Made by a program: the position numbers and the translations under genes. The notes beneath the pieces were generated by a model. It was not told where the DNA came from. It saw nothing but the letters and a program-made list of their open reading frames with translations, and did not search any database. DNA of 64,000 nt from Mrakia gelida. Taxonomy: Eukaryota; Basidiomycota; Tremellomycetes; Cystofilobasidiales; Mrakiaceae. This document shows positions 50,336 through 62,906 of the stretch, in pieces. The first letter of the stretch is position 1; every line of letters begins with the position of its first letter. The DNA is taken from the NCBI GenBank assembly GCA_024345305.1, contig BRON01000001.1, positions 3,038,001 to 3,102,000 on the forward strand, given 5' to 3'.

Positions 50336-53300
50336 ATGCCTTTTGGACTCCCCAGTCAACGCAAGAAGGACCTCGATGCGGCTGCATCCCGCTCACCACC
50401 GAAACCAGCTCGGCCGTCGCCTCCGAAACCTCCCGCTCGAGCTTCGAAAGACCAAGGAAGGAGGAGAGGGGAGGAGGTCGACGAGGATGGACCGACGAAG
50501 GAAGAGGAGGAACTAGCAGACGAGATAGAGATTGGGACCCTTTCGAGTGATCCATCAAACAGTGAGTTCGAGGGCGTCCGCTTGAAGTGGTTTCTCGCTC
50601 GTGGTAGAGAGCCAGCGAAGGGACGGGAGGGAGGTACTTAGGAAGCGTTGAGCTCGTGAGCTCAGTCGAGATGGGGTCGACAACACTCGAAGTTCTCCCA
50701 CCTTCCCCGTGGCTCTATACGAGCTCTTATTGCTCTCAGTAGCACCTCATACCTCCACTGCATATTTCTGCTGACTTCAAACCTTTGTGTTCGCCCTTGC
50801 AGCTGACTGGTCGACCTACAAACTCTCAGGCTCAGGCCTTTCCTCCCTGGCTAAGCTGACCCCGGACGGAAGGATTGTTATCGACCTCAACCTCAAGAAA
50901 CACCTCCCAGATCTGCCATCGGACTACGCTCAGGATGTGTACGAGCCTGCTGTCGAGAAGGAGCGAGGGGAGAAGAAGGGAGGGGACAAGTGGGGAGGAG
51001 TTCCGAGACTCAACGTCTTGTTGATGATCGTTGGGTCAAGAGGGTGAGCAGTTTCGCTCGACATCATCCTGTACGGCGCGGGACCGGAGGCGTTCAAGAA
51101 GGTGGTCATCTCGCTAGCCGAGGGGCAACGAGAGAGCTGACCTTCGTTTCTCCTCCCTCCCTCCATTCGATTTTCGATCTTCAGAGACGTCCAACCCTAC
51201 ATCGCTCTGTCTCTTCGCCTCGTAGCTCACGGTCATCGAGTTCGCTTAGCGACTGTGAGCTCCATCATCCTCTGTTCTCGATACGGAACGAGAGCTGACT
51301 GTTTTCCTCGCGTCTCTTCATCTCCAGCACAAAGAGTTCGCGTCGTTCGTAAAAGAGTCCTCGAAGGGAAAGGTCGAGTTCTTCGACCTCGGAGGAGATC
51401 CGAAAGACCTGATGTCCTACATGGTGAACAACCCTGGGATCATGCCTGGAATGGAGTCGCTCACGAACGGGGATATCGGGAGGAAGAAGAAGATGCTGGC
51501 TGAGGTTCGTTTTCGTTCGGTCGTCGTTTCGCTCGCAGCTTTCGCCTCGCTCCTTTCTCGTGTCCAGAGCTGACCCTCGCTCCTTTCTCGTCTCTATTTC
51601 CTCTTATCTAGATCATGAACGGCTGCTACAAAGCTTCGTTCTCGCCGGATCCAGAGACGGGTCGAACATTCGCCGCCGACGCGCTCATCGCCAACCCTCC
51701 TTCTTTCGCTCACATTCATCTTGCTGAGGCTCTCGGTCGTGAGTCTATCATCTTCGTTCTGTTCCCACGCGTCACATGCTCAGGTTCTTTTCTTTTCACA
51801 GTTCCTCTTCAACTCTCGTTCAGTTCGTCGCTCTCTTCTCCTCCTGGACCGATCCATCCTTCGCTCGAGCTGACCTCCTTCCCTTCTTCCTGACTTCCAG
51901 CGATGCCCTGGTCGCCAACAACGGAGTTCAACCACCCTCTCGTACAGATCAACTCCTCGAATGCGCCCAAGGGTCTCACGAACTACCTCTCGTGAGCTGT
52001 CTCCCTCCTCTTCCCTCCTTCGACAACAACTCGAACTGACCCGCCTTCTCTTCTTCAGCTTCGCTCTTGCCGATCAGATGACCTGGCAAGGACTCTCTGG
52101 TATCACCAACGCCTTCCGAGCTACTACTTTGGGGCTCGCTCCTCTCTCGCTGAGGTCTGGACCGTCGATTCTCGATCGATTGAAGGTGAGCAGTTCGATT
52201 TAATTCGAGTCCGATGAGGACAGTCGAAGGATTCCGCTGATGCGTCTTTCGCTCGTTGGACGGGAACATCAGATCCCTTGGACGTACTGCTGGTCTGGAA
52301 GCTTGATCCCGAAGCCTGACGACTGGAAGAACAACACTGGTGAGTTCGACTCGTCTCGTGGGAGGGAGCGACGACGCGACCGAGAACCTGACCGGCTTTC
52401 CTTCCTTCGTTTGACAGATATCTCGGGATTCTACTTCCTCGACCTCGCCACCGTACGTTCCCGTGTCACGCTCTTTATGTATTTCGATGCCGCTGTACCG
52501 CTCGTCGAACTTGACTCCTCGTTCTCCCTCCGTTCGTCTTCTCGCTTCATCAGGGCTACGAACCTCCAGCCGATCTCGCCGCTTTCCTCGCTGCCGGTCC
52601 TCCTCCCATCTACATTGGGTGCGTCTGACTTAGACTATCGCACTTCTCGTCCCTCTGAGTCCTCTCCTCGCTGCTCTCCTCTCGTCGTGTTGACTCTTTC
52701 CCACTCGTCTTTGCTCCTTCACGCAGTTTTGGATCCGTCCCCGTCAAAGATCCCAAAGGAATGTCGAAGACCATATTCGACGCCGTCAAAGCCTCGGGGG
52801 TTCGAGCTCTCGTTAGTGCTGGATGGGGAGGATTGGGTGGAGCTGAGATCCCGGAGGGCGTGTTCATTCTTGGTGAGCTCGACGCGTCTCTTATCCTCGC
52901 TTGCTCTGTTCGACGTGACTGACTCTCGTTCGCTCGCTTCGTCAAATCGATCAGGGAATGTGCCCCATGATTGGCTGTTTACAAAGTGAGTTCCCCGACG
53001 AGAAAGAAAAGAGAAGTGAGGGGTGAAGAGGAGGCGACTCGACTCAAGCTGATCTCCTGGTTCTGTTTCGAACGAACAGGGTCTCGGCTGTCTGTCATCA
53101 CGGAGGTACGCTTTCGAGATCCCTGTCTATACTGCGCTATCGAGTCTGACGTCCCTTTCCCTTCACAGGTGCTGGAACTACTGCGAGTAAGTCGCGTCGC
53201 GCCTCGTTCGTCTCGACGCCTTCGACTTCGTAGCACTCACTACCTTCCTCCTTTGTTCTGCAGTCGGACTCCTGAACGGAAGACCCACGATCGTCGTTCC

Positions 53301-55635
53301 CTTCTTCGGCGACCAGCAGTTCTGGGGAGAGATGGTCGCGAAGGCTGGAGGAGGACCTGCTCCGTGAGTTGCTTCCCGTCGCGTCTCGTCTCGTCCTGGC
53401 TCGTCTCGATTCGACCCCCTTCGTCCCCCTCGATGTGCTTACTCGATCTTCCTTCTCACTTCAGAATCCACTCTAAGAGCCTCAACTCCAAGAACCTCGC
53501 CGAGGCCATCAAGTTCGTTATGACCGAGTCGGCTCAAAAAGCTGCTCGAAAGATGGGTGAGGCGATTCGAGCCGAGGATGGAGTTGAAGCGGGTGTGGAC
53601 TCGTTCCATCGTCATCTGCCGCTGAAGAACATGAGGTGAGCTCGATCCTTTTCCCCCTTTTCCATCATATCATCCTCGACCGTGCGAAACTGACCAAACT
53701 CCTCTGCGTCGTCCGGACAGATGCGAGCTCGATCCTTCCCGCGTCGCCGTCTGGTGGAGTCAAGACCTTTGCCTTCGACTCTCTGGATTCGCCGCCCAGA
53801 CACTCTCGGACGCCAAGAAAACCAACCTCAAGTCTCTGGAACCTCATCGACCCAAGGAGTACGATTCGAGGTGAGTCGATCGATCCGACGATGCGTTCGT
53901 GTTCGTTCTCCCACACGCTGACTCGCTCTTTCCTTACGATTTCGCAGGAAACAAGCTACTGGTCAGTCTCTCTCTCCTTCTGTAATACGCTGTCTCGAGC
54001 TGACTCCTTACTTATCGTTGGAAACAGATCCCATCACCGGAGGAGGTTCGTTCGCTCTCCCCTCTCCGCCTTTCGAGACGCGTTTCGCTGACCTCTTGCC
54101 CACCTTCGAACCGCAGCTAGCGCAATTCTCTCGACAGTCACGAACTACTACGTAGGTCCTTACACCTTCTTCTACTTCTTCAAGGGTCTGAAACTGATAA
54201 GCTTCGTCTCTTCCCTGGTTCTTCTAGGTCGGAATCGGGACCATCTGTTTGTCCTCCCTCTCTTTCTCTCGTCTTCTTTCCTTCACCACTGACTCGCTCC
54301 AACTTCGTTCGACTGCACAGTCATCAACCCTCCTAAAGGAATCATCAACACTGCCACCGCCATCCCCAAAGGAATCCTGAACATCATCGGATCGATTCAC
54401 GAAGGGTGAGTTCTGTCTTTCTCTCTCTTTTTTCCTCGTCGAACTCGAATTGACAACTCGACACGTCCTCTCGCTCAATCAGGTTCGCCAACCTCCCCAA
54501 AGCCTACGGATCTCAAGTTCGACAGTCAGGGAAAGTTACAGACTTCTCTACGGGTGTGAAGGAGGGTGCGAAAGTGAGTCGATCGAGCAAAGTTCGCGCC
54601 GCGTTTTTTTTGAAGAACGATTCGACGAGCTGGACTGACCTTCTCGAGCTGCTTCGGATCCTTCAGGGATTCTTCTACGGCTACTACGATGGTATCACCG
54701 GACTCCTTCGCGAACCTATCGAGGGTGGGCAGAAGGATGTGAGTTCGGTTCAAATCTCCGAAGCTTGTCGACTTGCGGGACCGCCGAGCGAGCTGACCTC
54801 TCCTTTCTTCATCTTTCGCAGGGTCTTCTCGGAGGTTTGTACCTTCCAAACTTGCCACGGCTACGGTGCTCTCTTCTGGGAACTGACTCTCGTCTTCGTT
54901 CCGAACCTCTGCAGCCATCAAAGGAGCCGGTCGTTCGTTCATCAACGGTTCGTCCATTTCCTTCTTGTCCCAGCCCAGTAGTTCTCTTCCGGTCTCACTG
55001 ACGCGCTACCATTCCGACCCTCTCTTTCAACAGTCAACATGAGACCAGCAGCAGGAGCTATTGGACTCGTTCGTCTCTTCCTTCCGTCATTCTCGACGCG
55101 TCTCTCTCTCTCTCCATGACTGACTCTCTCTCCTCTCCTCTCTTTCCCACCTCTTCCTCTCCCAAAGGTTGCCCACCCCGCCGACGGAGCCTGGAAATCC
55201 ATCCAATCCCTCTGGGCTCGCAAAGAAGTCTCCCTCTCCCGAACCACCCGACTCGAAGACGGTCTCCTCGCCTTCCAACAATCCACCTCCTCCGAACGAC
55301 GCGCCCTACTCTCCACCTTCGCCGAAGTCGACAAGCACACTGCCGAGAGGAAGAAGGCTCTCGAGGAGAAGGCGAAGCTTATCCTGGAGGGGAAGGTGAA
55401 GAAGGCTGAGGGGGACGAGGACGAGGAGGGAGAGACGCCTGGGTTGACGTTGACGGACGAGGAGGAGAGCGAGAGTGAAGGAGAGGGAGAGAAAACGCCG
55501 AGGGACGGGAAGGTGAGGGTGGAGAGGAAGAAGGAGTTGTCGGAGGGGGATGTGAAGCTGTTGAGGCAGTTGGCGATGGCTGAGCAGAAGGGGTACGAGA
55601 GAGCGAAGGCTGAGGCTGCGAAGAGGGGAGAGTGA
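50336..55635 (+). CDS. sterol-glucosyltransferase-like protein (GT1/GT28) with VPS13/ATG2-like C-terminus
   Basis: UDP-sugar-dependent glycosyltransferase, probably acting on sterols or other lipids. About 20 short exons. The N-terminus is basic, Pro-rich and disordered. The GT28-type N-domain begins PRLNVLLMIVGSRGDVQPYI, with HGHRVRLATHKEF, then NNPGIMPGMESL and FAHIHLAEALGLPLQLSFTM. The donor-binding C-domain has PIYIGFGSVPVKDP, FILGNVPHDWLFTKVSAVCH and HGGAGTTAVGLLNGRPTIVV, then PFFGDQQFWGEMVAKAGGGP, the sterol glucosyltransferase signature. After it comes a Gly/Pro-rich amphipathic region (GIGTIFINPPKGIINTATAI, GFFYGYYDGITGLLREPIEG, GLLGAIKGAGRSFIN), which resembles VPS13/ATG2 C-terminal repeats. 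A Glu/Lys coiled tail ends RAKAEAAKRGE. PH and GRAM domains of Atg26/Ugt51 are absent. Confidence 0.85.
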
Positions 55636-56031
55636 AGGGAGTTTGATGGATTCGTTTAGCTTTGATGATTCTCGGACTGGTAGTTAACGACGATATACAC
55701 GGCTTACGACCTTGGATCGAGGTCGAGGAGAGAAGCGAGGCGTTGAAAGGAGGAAAGAGGGAAAGGAAGAGACGCGTCGAGGTCGATTTCAACCTCGGCA
55801 GTTTCTTCAGACCCTTCCTCTGCAGGCGAGATCTAGCGTCCCGTGTGCATCTATGCCTCGCTCTGTTACCTCATCTTGATCTTGGTGCGTACGCCTAACT
55901 CTTCGCATGTCCGGCGTCGAAGACCAGCCACCAAACACGAGGATCGACTTCCCCCAAGCTGACTCAGACTGTTCCTTCTTCTCTCTCCTTCTCCTCTTTC
56001 TCTCCCCTAAACCACGACTCTCTTCCTCAGC
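55636..56031. other. intergenic
   Basis: 3' region of the glycosyltransferase-like gene and promoter of the methyltransferase gene. One ACGCGTC (about 55770). No gene seen. Confidence 0.4.
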
Positions 56032-57990
56032 ATGCCTCCTCCCACCGAGTCCGAAACCTCTGTGCGTAGACAGAAGCTCAGGTTTTGCTTTCGAGGCCGC
56101 GAGAAGGGAGAAGAAGGGGAGAAGAAGCATCCGATCGTCGAGCTCGAGCTCACCTTCTCCTCCCTCCCTCTCTCCCTTTCCTTCTTCTTCTCGTGTGACA
56201 GTCCCTCTTCACCATCACGGATTCCATCGCTCAGGATCTTTTTAGACACGTCCCAGGCTCGACTTCCAAGTATCAATCCCTCAACGAGCACTAGTCAGTC
56301 CTACCTCCCTCGAGAAACAGCTGAAAGGAGAGGGAAACGAGCTAAGCTCACCTCGTTCGAGGACCCTTCCTTTGCTGACCTACACACCTTCAATGTATCT
56401 CTTCTCTCGCAGCTACTGGCCCTACGACAGCTCGATGAAGCACTACGAGCGCCTATCGCTTCAATTCCAAGGTCAACTCGCTGGTGGATCGACGTGGTGG
56501 GAGCCTCCTGCGAGAAAGGGAGCTCTCGAGAGGTTGATGAACGACGCGGGAGAAGAGGCGAAGGTTTTGGATGTGGGTGAGTGAAGCAGACGCTCCTTCA
56601 TATATATATACGCAGGCTGACATTGGCTTTTCCATGCTGCTCCTTCAGGCTGTGGTGTGAGCTTCGTCTTCTTCTCCTTTCAGACCGCTCTTCTCCGCGA
56701 GGGCTGAGCTCACCGCTCCCTTCCCCCGTCCCTTCTCCCAACAGGTGCTTGGACTCTGGTCCAGTGCGATGTCGGTCGAGTTCCCTCAAGCAGAGGTGAT
56801 AGGGATCGATCTTGTACCTACGGAAATTGAGTGGGCTCCTCCCAACCTCTCCTTGTCAGTTCATCTCGCTCTCACCTTCACGTTTGAGCCCTCAGCCGCG
56901 TCGTGTCCCATCCTCGACTGACACCTCCCCTCGCCATTATTTCGTGCTGGTAGCGAGGTTTGGGACGTCGTTCAGGGATTACCGTTCAGAGACTCAGACT
57001 TCGACGTCGTGAGTGCATGATCTGACGAAAACTTCGAGAGAGGGAGGGAACGAAGCTGACCTGCGATCCTGTTCGTCCTTCTCCCAGATCCGAGCTGCTT
57101 CGCTAGCCTTCTTCCTTCCCGATTACTCGTTCTTCCTCTCGGAATGTCTGAGGTACGTCTCGTCGTTCTTCGGAGCTCGTCCTGCGTCTTCGTTTGATCT
57201 CTCCCGCACGCGTCTGACTCTCGATTCCCTCTTCTTTCCCTCTCCCAGGTGTCTAAAACCCAACGGAATCCTTCTACTCTCGGAACCGGAGGTGAGTTCA
57301 TTGGTTTTTCGATCGTGGTGATCTCTGCACAGTCTCCTCTTCTCGCGTCGACCCATCTCTCACGCTCTTCTTCTCCTCCCTCTCGTTTCTCCCTTCTCGC
57401 AGGGTCGCCTCCACAACGGGAACCTAACCATGGACTGGTTCGCCCTCCAAAACACCGTCTCTCCCGCCATCACTCAACCCAAAACCTTCCCCATCCTCAA
57501 AGATCTCGTGGTCGCCGCCCGAGCAGGATTCGAGTTCGAAGACTCGTCGTTCGATTCGACCTCGCCGAACTTCACCTCCGGAGGACTGAGGTTTCAAGAG
57601 ATTTTCGAGCACTCTTGGTTGATACCCGTTGGAGCGACTCCTGGCTTGAGTGAGTAGCTTCGGCTCGTTTGGCTCGCTCGCTCGCTTCAGTCGAGCGAGG
57701 CCTGAGGACTTTTTCGACGCGTCCGCCTCGCTCGACCTCACTCTCCATCCCTCCCTCCCCTCCCCTTTTCCCTGTTTCGGTTCTGTGCAGCTCCCTCCGA
57801 AGCAGCCATAGCCAACATCAAACGAGAGATCCTCCTCCTCCTCTGGCGAAACCAGCTCCTCGACCCCGAAGCGAACAAGGCTCAAGTGTGCGAGCAGTTG
57901 GAGATCGTCGAGAGGTTGGTGGCCGAGCAGGATCGGTCGACGGGGTTGATGACGGGTCATAAGGTCGTTTGGGCTAGGAAGGGGATGTAG
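56032..57990 (+). CDS. SAM-dependent methyltransferase
   Basis: Class I (Rossmann) methyltransferase of the fungal type found near secondary metabolism and lipid genes; substrate unknown. About 11 exons. The N-terminus is MPPPTESETS, then SLFTITDSIAQDLFRHVPGS and YWPYDSSMKHYERLSLQFQG. Motif I is VLDVGCGVLGLWSSAMS, motif post-I is VIGIDLVP with the ribose-binding Asp, and motif II/III is GLPFRDSDFDVIRAASLAFF then CLKPNGILLLSEPEGRL. The C-terminal half carries TMDWFALQNTVSPAI, LRFQEIFEHSWLIPVG and LLLWRNQLLDPE, ending GHKVVWARKGM, matching the usual layout for fungal TAM-like methyltransferases. Some introns use a GAGCTCACC branch element instead of GCTGAC. Confidence 0.82.
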
Positions 57991-58463
57991 ATCATGAGAG
58001 AGTGTGTTGGTTTACTGTAGCTGTTTCCTTAGAGTTGTATCAGACGCGTGCTTCGACTTCGAGCTGCTCCTCTCGTTTTCCGGCTTGCCCTTCGCGCGGT
58101 CCTGCGGAGAGGAGCAAGGCCATGAAAGATGGGCTGAAGCTGATGCGGGAGAGTTTGAGTTGAGAGCGATAAGGGTAAGTGAGCGAGGAGAGAAGCGATG
58201 GAGGAGGAAGAGGGAGGAACAAGCAAAGCGCAGAGATCAAAAGCAAGCGAGCGAGCCAGAGGAGGGAGGATGCTAGGGGAAGAGGGTGGCAGCTAGATAC
58301 TGAAAAGCAGACGAAGCGAGTGAGGAAGATGATTAAGTGAAACATCGAGATACAAGAGCGTATGAAAACTCGAAGGAAGGGAAGACAAGCGAGAGAAAGA
58401 TTACGACGTGACGACGACGACGACCGACTCTCCACCACTTCCCCCTCCTCCTGGCCGCGAACT
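57991..58463. other. convergent intergenic region
   Basis: Between the methyltransferase (+) and GATA factor (-) 3' ends. GA-rich on the + strand, no gene seen. Confidence 0.4.
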
Positions 58464-60359
58464 TCACTGCCCCTGCGGTCTATCCAGCCCCCAGATACTC
58501 GCCCTCGTCCTATCGGCCGACGACGAAGCCGTCCTGATCATCGTCGCACCGCTGACCGGATCCACCACCATCGGTTCCCTCCCGTCTCCTGCGACTCCTC
58601 CTCCTGCTCGACCCCTCATCTCCTCCTCCACCTGCTTCAACCCATGCGTCGTCTTCTCCAGCATCCCTTCGAGCCATTGCCGTCCCGCAAGAAGCTCTCG
58701 TCGGTACTCCTCCAGGTCGGCCTGGGAAAGAGGGGCTCTCGACGCAGGGAAGAGCGAGGTTGAGAGGGAGGGAAGTCGGGACGACGAGGCGGAAGGGTCG
58801 GTGGGATGAGGAGAGGAGTGGATAGGAGAGATAGAGGTGTGTTGGTAGGATGAGGTGGGGGGGAAGGGTGAAGTTCGTCGCTCGGGGTTGAGATTGGGTG
58901 AGGAGGTCGAGTTGGAAGAGCCGCCCGCCGAGTTCCAGATCGAGTTGGGAAAGGGAGGGACGTTCATGGGAGGAAGCTGGAGGGATTCGTCTCCGTTTGA
59001 ACGGTGCGAGGTGGAGTGGGAGAGATGCTGAGGGGAGTGGGCTGGGTTCCAAGAAGAGGAGTGGGTGATCGGGTGAGAGGAGGAGGTTGAGGATGGATTG
59101 GCAAGCTGAACCGACATGGGAGGAAGGGACGTTCGAGCGGGAGTTTGAGAGGAAGGATGCTGATGAGAGGAGGCTCTTGTGGATGGGTGATCTCGAACTC
59201 CTCCCATGCTGGCGACGGACGTGGTTCCCTCGCTGATCAACGACTCTCCTCCGCTGTCGTCGATCTGATCATGATCCTCGTCCGACGCGACCGACTTCCG
59301 CTTGTTTCCTCGACTGGGACTGGCGTTCTGACGAGCGATGGAGGAGGGAGAGGGGTTGCTGTAGGTTTGGTTCGAAGAGGAGGTTCCAGAGGGAGTTCCG
59401 TTCGAGACTTGACGCGACGACGATCCGACTTGAGCTTGTTGCTGAGCGAGGAGAGCGAGTCCGTGCTGGTTTCCTTGGGACTGGGAGACCGAGACGAGAG
59501 CTTCGGCCGCACTCTGCTGAGAGAGATCTTCGTCCTTGGGGATCTGATATGCGAACCAAACGAACGAAGATGGTTGGTTGGCTGAAAGCTTGACTCCCGC
59601 CGCGAGACAAACGTCGGGTCCCGTTCGCTAGGCTCTGAACCCTCTGATAGCAGATAAAAAAACTCACGGGAGGTTTTTTCGGCTTCGGATCCCTGTTCCT
59701 CCTCTTGATGGTGTTCTTCTTCATCCTCACGGGTCTGGGCGTTCCGTGAAGTTTGAAGTATAGTCCTTTTGAGAAGGAGGAGGAAGAGACGCGAACGTTG
59801 GTCAGCTTGGTTCGCTGTCGATTAGCTTAAAAACTGAAGGAGTGAGCTCACCACAAGCGTTGCAGGTCGTGTTCCCGTCTGCGTCTCTTCTCCATAAGGG
59901 CGTCGTACTCGTTTGGCAGTTGAAGCAGACGATTCCTCCTGCGAAGTCGATTCCAGAGCCGATCGAGGCGCCGTTGTTGTTGAGCGAAGGGCAGCCAGCG
60001 CAAGCAGTTTTTCCTCCTGTCCCGTTACACTGACCATCTCCTGGACACGATCCTACGGCAGCAGGTTGGTTGGGGTTGACGGGAGGATTGGAGGAAGGAT
60101 GGGAGGCGGTGGAAGCCATCGAAGAGGGTGGGGGACGAGGTTGGATGGGGTGGGGTGGGATTCGTTGTCGAGGAGCTGGTGGGTATTCCGAAGGGTCCCA
60201 TATGTGGGACTGGGAGAGTTGGGAGGGAGCGAAGGAAGCGTTGGTGATGGAGGAGGAAGGGGGCATAGGGGGAGGCGGGGAGGGACGAGCTTGAGGAGGG
60301 AGGGAGGAGGAAGGAGGAGAGTCGAGGTGGGACGTCGAACGAGCTATTTCAGCTTCCAT
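58464..60359 (-). CDS. GATA-type transcription factor, iron-regulator (Cir1/SreA/Urbs1) type
   Basis: Probable repressor or regulator of iron uptake. Three or four exons on the minus strand; start codon 60357-60359. The N-terminal 100 residues are Pro/Ser-rich. A cysteine-rich region follows, [20 protein letters not shown] then NNNG, which is the hallmark lying next to the finger in SreA, Sre, Urbs1 and Cir1. The GATA zinc finger is [37 protein letters not shown], then [19 protein letters not shown]. Only one finger is found, as in Cryptococcus Cir1; SreA and Urbs1 have two. The long C-terminal region is Gln/Ser-rich and ends with a short coiled coil ([20 protein letters not shown]) then DRPQGQ. 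The intron inside the finger appears to end in AAAAG rather than CAG. The iron role is inferred from the Cys-rich region. Confidence 0.85.
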
Positions 60360-61202
60360 GGTGAGCGTTCCTAGTAGATTTTGAGAGCTCGTGAGGTGGT
60401 GGGAAAGACGAGACTAGCTCCGAGTGTGTATGGGGAGTCCAAGGGCGTGAGGGAAGGGCGAGGGGAGGTGAAGAAGGGAAGGGAGGGGAGGAGGAGGTGG
60501 GCGTCAGCAGAGAAAAGCAAAGAGAGCAGCGGCTGAGATTAGATCAAAGCCGGCGCGCGTTATCGAGGGAGAAAACCTATCAGGGGAGCAAATATCGAAG
60601 CTAGCGAGCACTCTCTTTAGAAGGAGAAAATTGCCCGACGAAGATTCTGACCGAAAAGGCGAGAAAACCTGATTGCTTCGCGACGAAGCTTGAGATGTCT
60701 TGTTTCTGATTGGACCCTCATGCTTCGAATTCGACGTCAACTTCTCTCCCCATCGCGACTTCCTCTGCTCTCCCCAAGCGCTCATCGTCGTCTTCCTAGC
60801 AAGATATCTGATCCCTCCGTTCTTCCTTTCTCCAAACCTCGACCTCCAGCCCTTTCTCTCTTGGTTGCTGATCCTTTCAGCCTCGGCGTCCCTTCCAGTC
60901 TCGACCGAAGTTGAGCTTCGACTTCCTCCTCCTCCTCGTTCTATGAACAGCGTCCTCGACATTTTCCGACCTCGGATCTGCTTTCTCCCCTCGGCGGCCA
61001 ATCTGGCTACCTCTCATCCTCTCTTTCCCAGCTCGTAGCCCAGGGTCTCGTCGAGGCGTACGCGGCTCGCACGACGCTCTTCGTTCGCCCTGACCCTTCG
61101 CCTGACCTCCCTCCCAAAAGCGAGCTGACTTTCTCCTTCTCAGTTTCTCTTCAACCACAACCAGCTCCTCACTCATCTCCACATCTCAACAACCCAACAA
61201 CT
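60360..61202. promoter_or_regulatory. divergent promoter region, GATA factor / epimerase-like gene
   Basis: 843 bp between divergent starts. A few GATA/TATC cores occur (for example CTATCAGG near 60577 and TTATCG near 60561), which could serve autoregulation by the GATA factor, but four-base cores are expected by chance. No gene supported. Confidence 0.35.
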
Positions 61203-62906
61203 ATGAAAGTTCTCGTTCTCGGCTCTACTGGATATCTCGTACGTTCGCCCTCGCTTCCTCTCGTTTCCCCCTCCGTACTTCCTCCTCGAGCTGACCTCAT
61301 CATCTTACGCTCTCCCTCCCTCCTTCTCCTTCTCCAGGGCAACCCCATTGCTGAAGCTCTCGTCAGAGCTGGCCATCTCGTCTACGCTCAGACTCGCTCT
61401 GCGAAGAACGTCGCGAGACTCGCTGCCCAAGAGCGTGAGTTTCGTTTCGACGCGCGTCCGAGCTTCTCACCTCCTCTGATTCTCTTTCCTTCCTTCCCTT
61501 TGTTTCAGTCGTTCCCTTCGTCTCCGATCCCAACACGGACGACAAGTACCTCGAGCTGATCTCTGCTCTCAAAGTCGACGTCGTGATCGAAGCTCTGGGA
61601 GACTACGGAGGGACGCTCCTGGTCGAAGTCTTCAACAAGATCTGCAAGGCTGCGAAAGAGGCTAGGTCGCCTGCTTACAAGCTCACCTGTGAGTCCTCTG
61701 AGTTATGATATACCGTTCATTAACCACCTCTCGCTGACCTTCGTGTTCCTCATCTTTTTTGGAGACATCGCTATCTCTGGAGGGTGCGTCGTCGTGTCGT
61801 TTATCTCCTCTTCTGCACTCCCTCCGTCCTCGTTCTTCGAGCTGACCTTGTCCTTTCCTTTCATCTCTTCAGATGGGCCCACGGAACCCAACCCCCCGCT
61901 TCCCTCGTCCAAGGACTCGACGACGAGCGAGGTCAACCCTCCCACCCAGCTCACATGATGATCCCTCGAGTCGCTGCCGAAACCAACATCCTCACCTCCT
62001 CCGACGTTGATGGAATCGTCATCCGACCGTCGCTGTTCTACGGTCGAGCTGGAGGAGTTTGGGGACCTCTGTTCGAGAGAGCGACTGAGGCGGGGGAGAA
62101 GGGAGAGACGTTCGAGTGGTACATCAACGAGGGAGGAAGGTTCACGCTTGCTCATGTTGATGTGAGTGGGATCGAGCTTTCGGAGATATGGCTGGGTGGT
62201 AGCTGATAGGATTTGGGGCGGGTTTGGGTATCAGGACATCGCTCAAATGGCGTTGAAGGTCGCTGAACATGTGAGCTCGTTCTCGACGCGTCGCGCGCTT
62301 TCTTCTCCCCCTCGCCCTCAAACTGACCTCGCGGCATTTCCTTCGCTTCGATGACCAGTCTCCCATCTGCAAGCATCTCGTCTTCGGTGAGTCGTCGATC
62401 TCTCATCTGTTTTTCCGCGACGCTTGTTTCTTCGCCGCGTCGATGCATCGATTCGCCTCGAGTTTACGCCAGGCTTTTGAATTCCGCCCCAACCTTTTTC
62501 TGACCTTCCTCAATCTCCATTTCTTCTCTTCAGACTGCGCCAACCCCATCACCGAACCTCAATCCGTCTTCCTCGACAAGCTCGCAGCTCTCACGGGAGC
62601 CAATGGTTGGGTCAACGTCAAGCCCACGAACGACTTCGAGAGAGCGATGATCAGTTCGAACACTATCCGACCTGGTACGTTACGCCTCTACTCATCTTCG
62701 GATACTACCTCCAAAGAGAAGACGCCGACGAAGAGGCCAGAAACGCGTCGCGAGTGAGCTCGAACGACGAAGTGGGAGCTGACCTCTTTTTCGCTTCTGT
62801 TTTTGTAAGGACTCGCGAGAGCGCTCGTCGGTTGGGAAGCAAGAAAGCCTTCGTTCACGGATGGACTCGACATCTACTACGCTTCTTGGAAGGCTGCTAG
62901 GAAGTG
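61203..62906 (+). CDS. NAD(P)-binding epimerase/NmrA-like protein
   Basis: Short-chain-type Rossmann protein of the atypical SDR group. About 8 exons, roughly 330 residues. The N-terminus MKVLVLGSTGYLGNPIAEAL has the GxxGYxG nucleotide motif. Then come GHLVYAQTRSAKNVARL, VPFVSDPNTDDKYLELI, VDVVIEALGDYGGTLL and YIAISGGWAHGTQPP. Later blocks are GIVIRPSLFYGRAGGVW, GRFTLAHVDDIAQMALKVAE and CANPITEPQSVFLDKLAALTG, ending GLDIYYASWKAARK. A YxxxK catalytic pair is not obvious, which favours a binding or regulatory role over a classical dehydrogenase. The last acceptor reads TTTGTAAG, an AAG site. Substrate and role are unknown. Confidence 0.78.
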
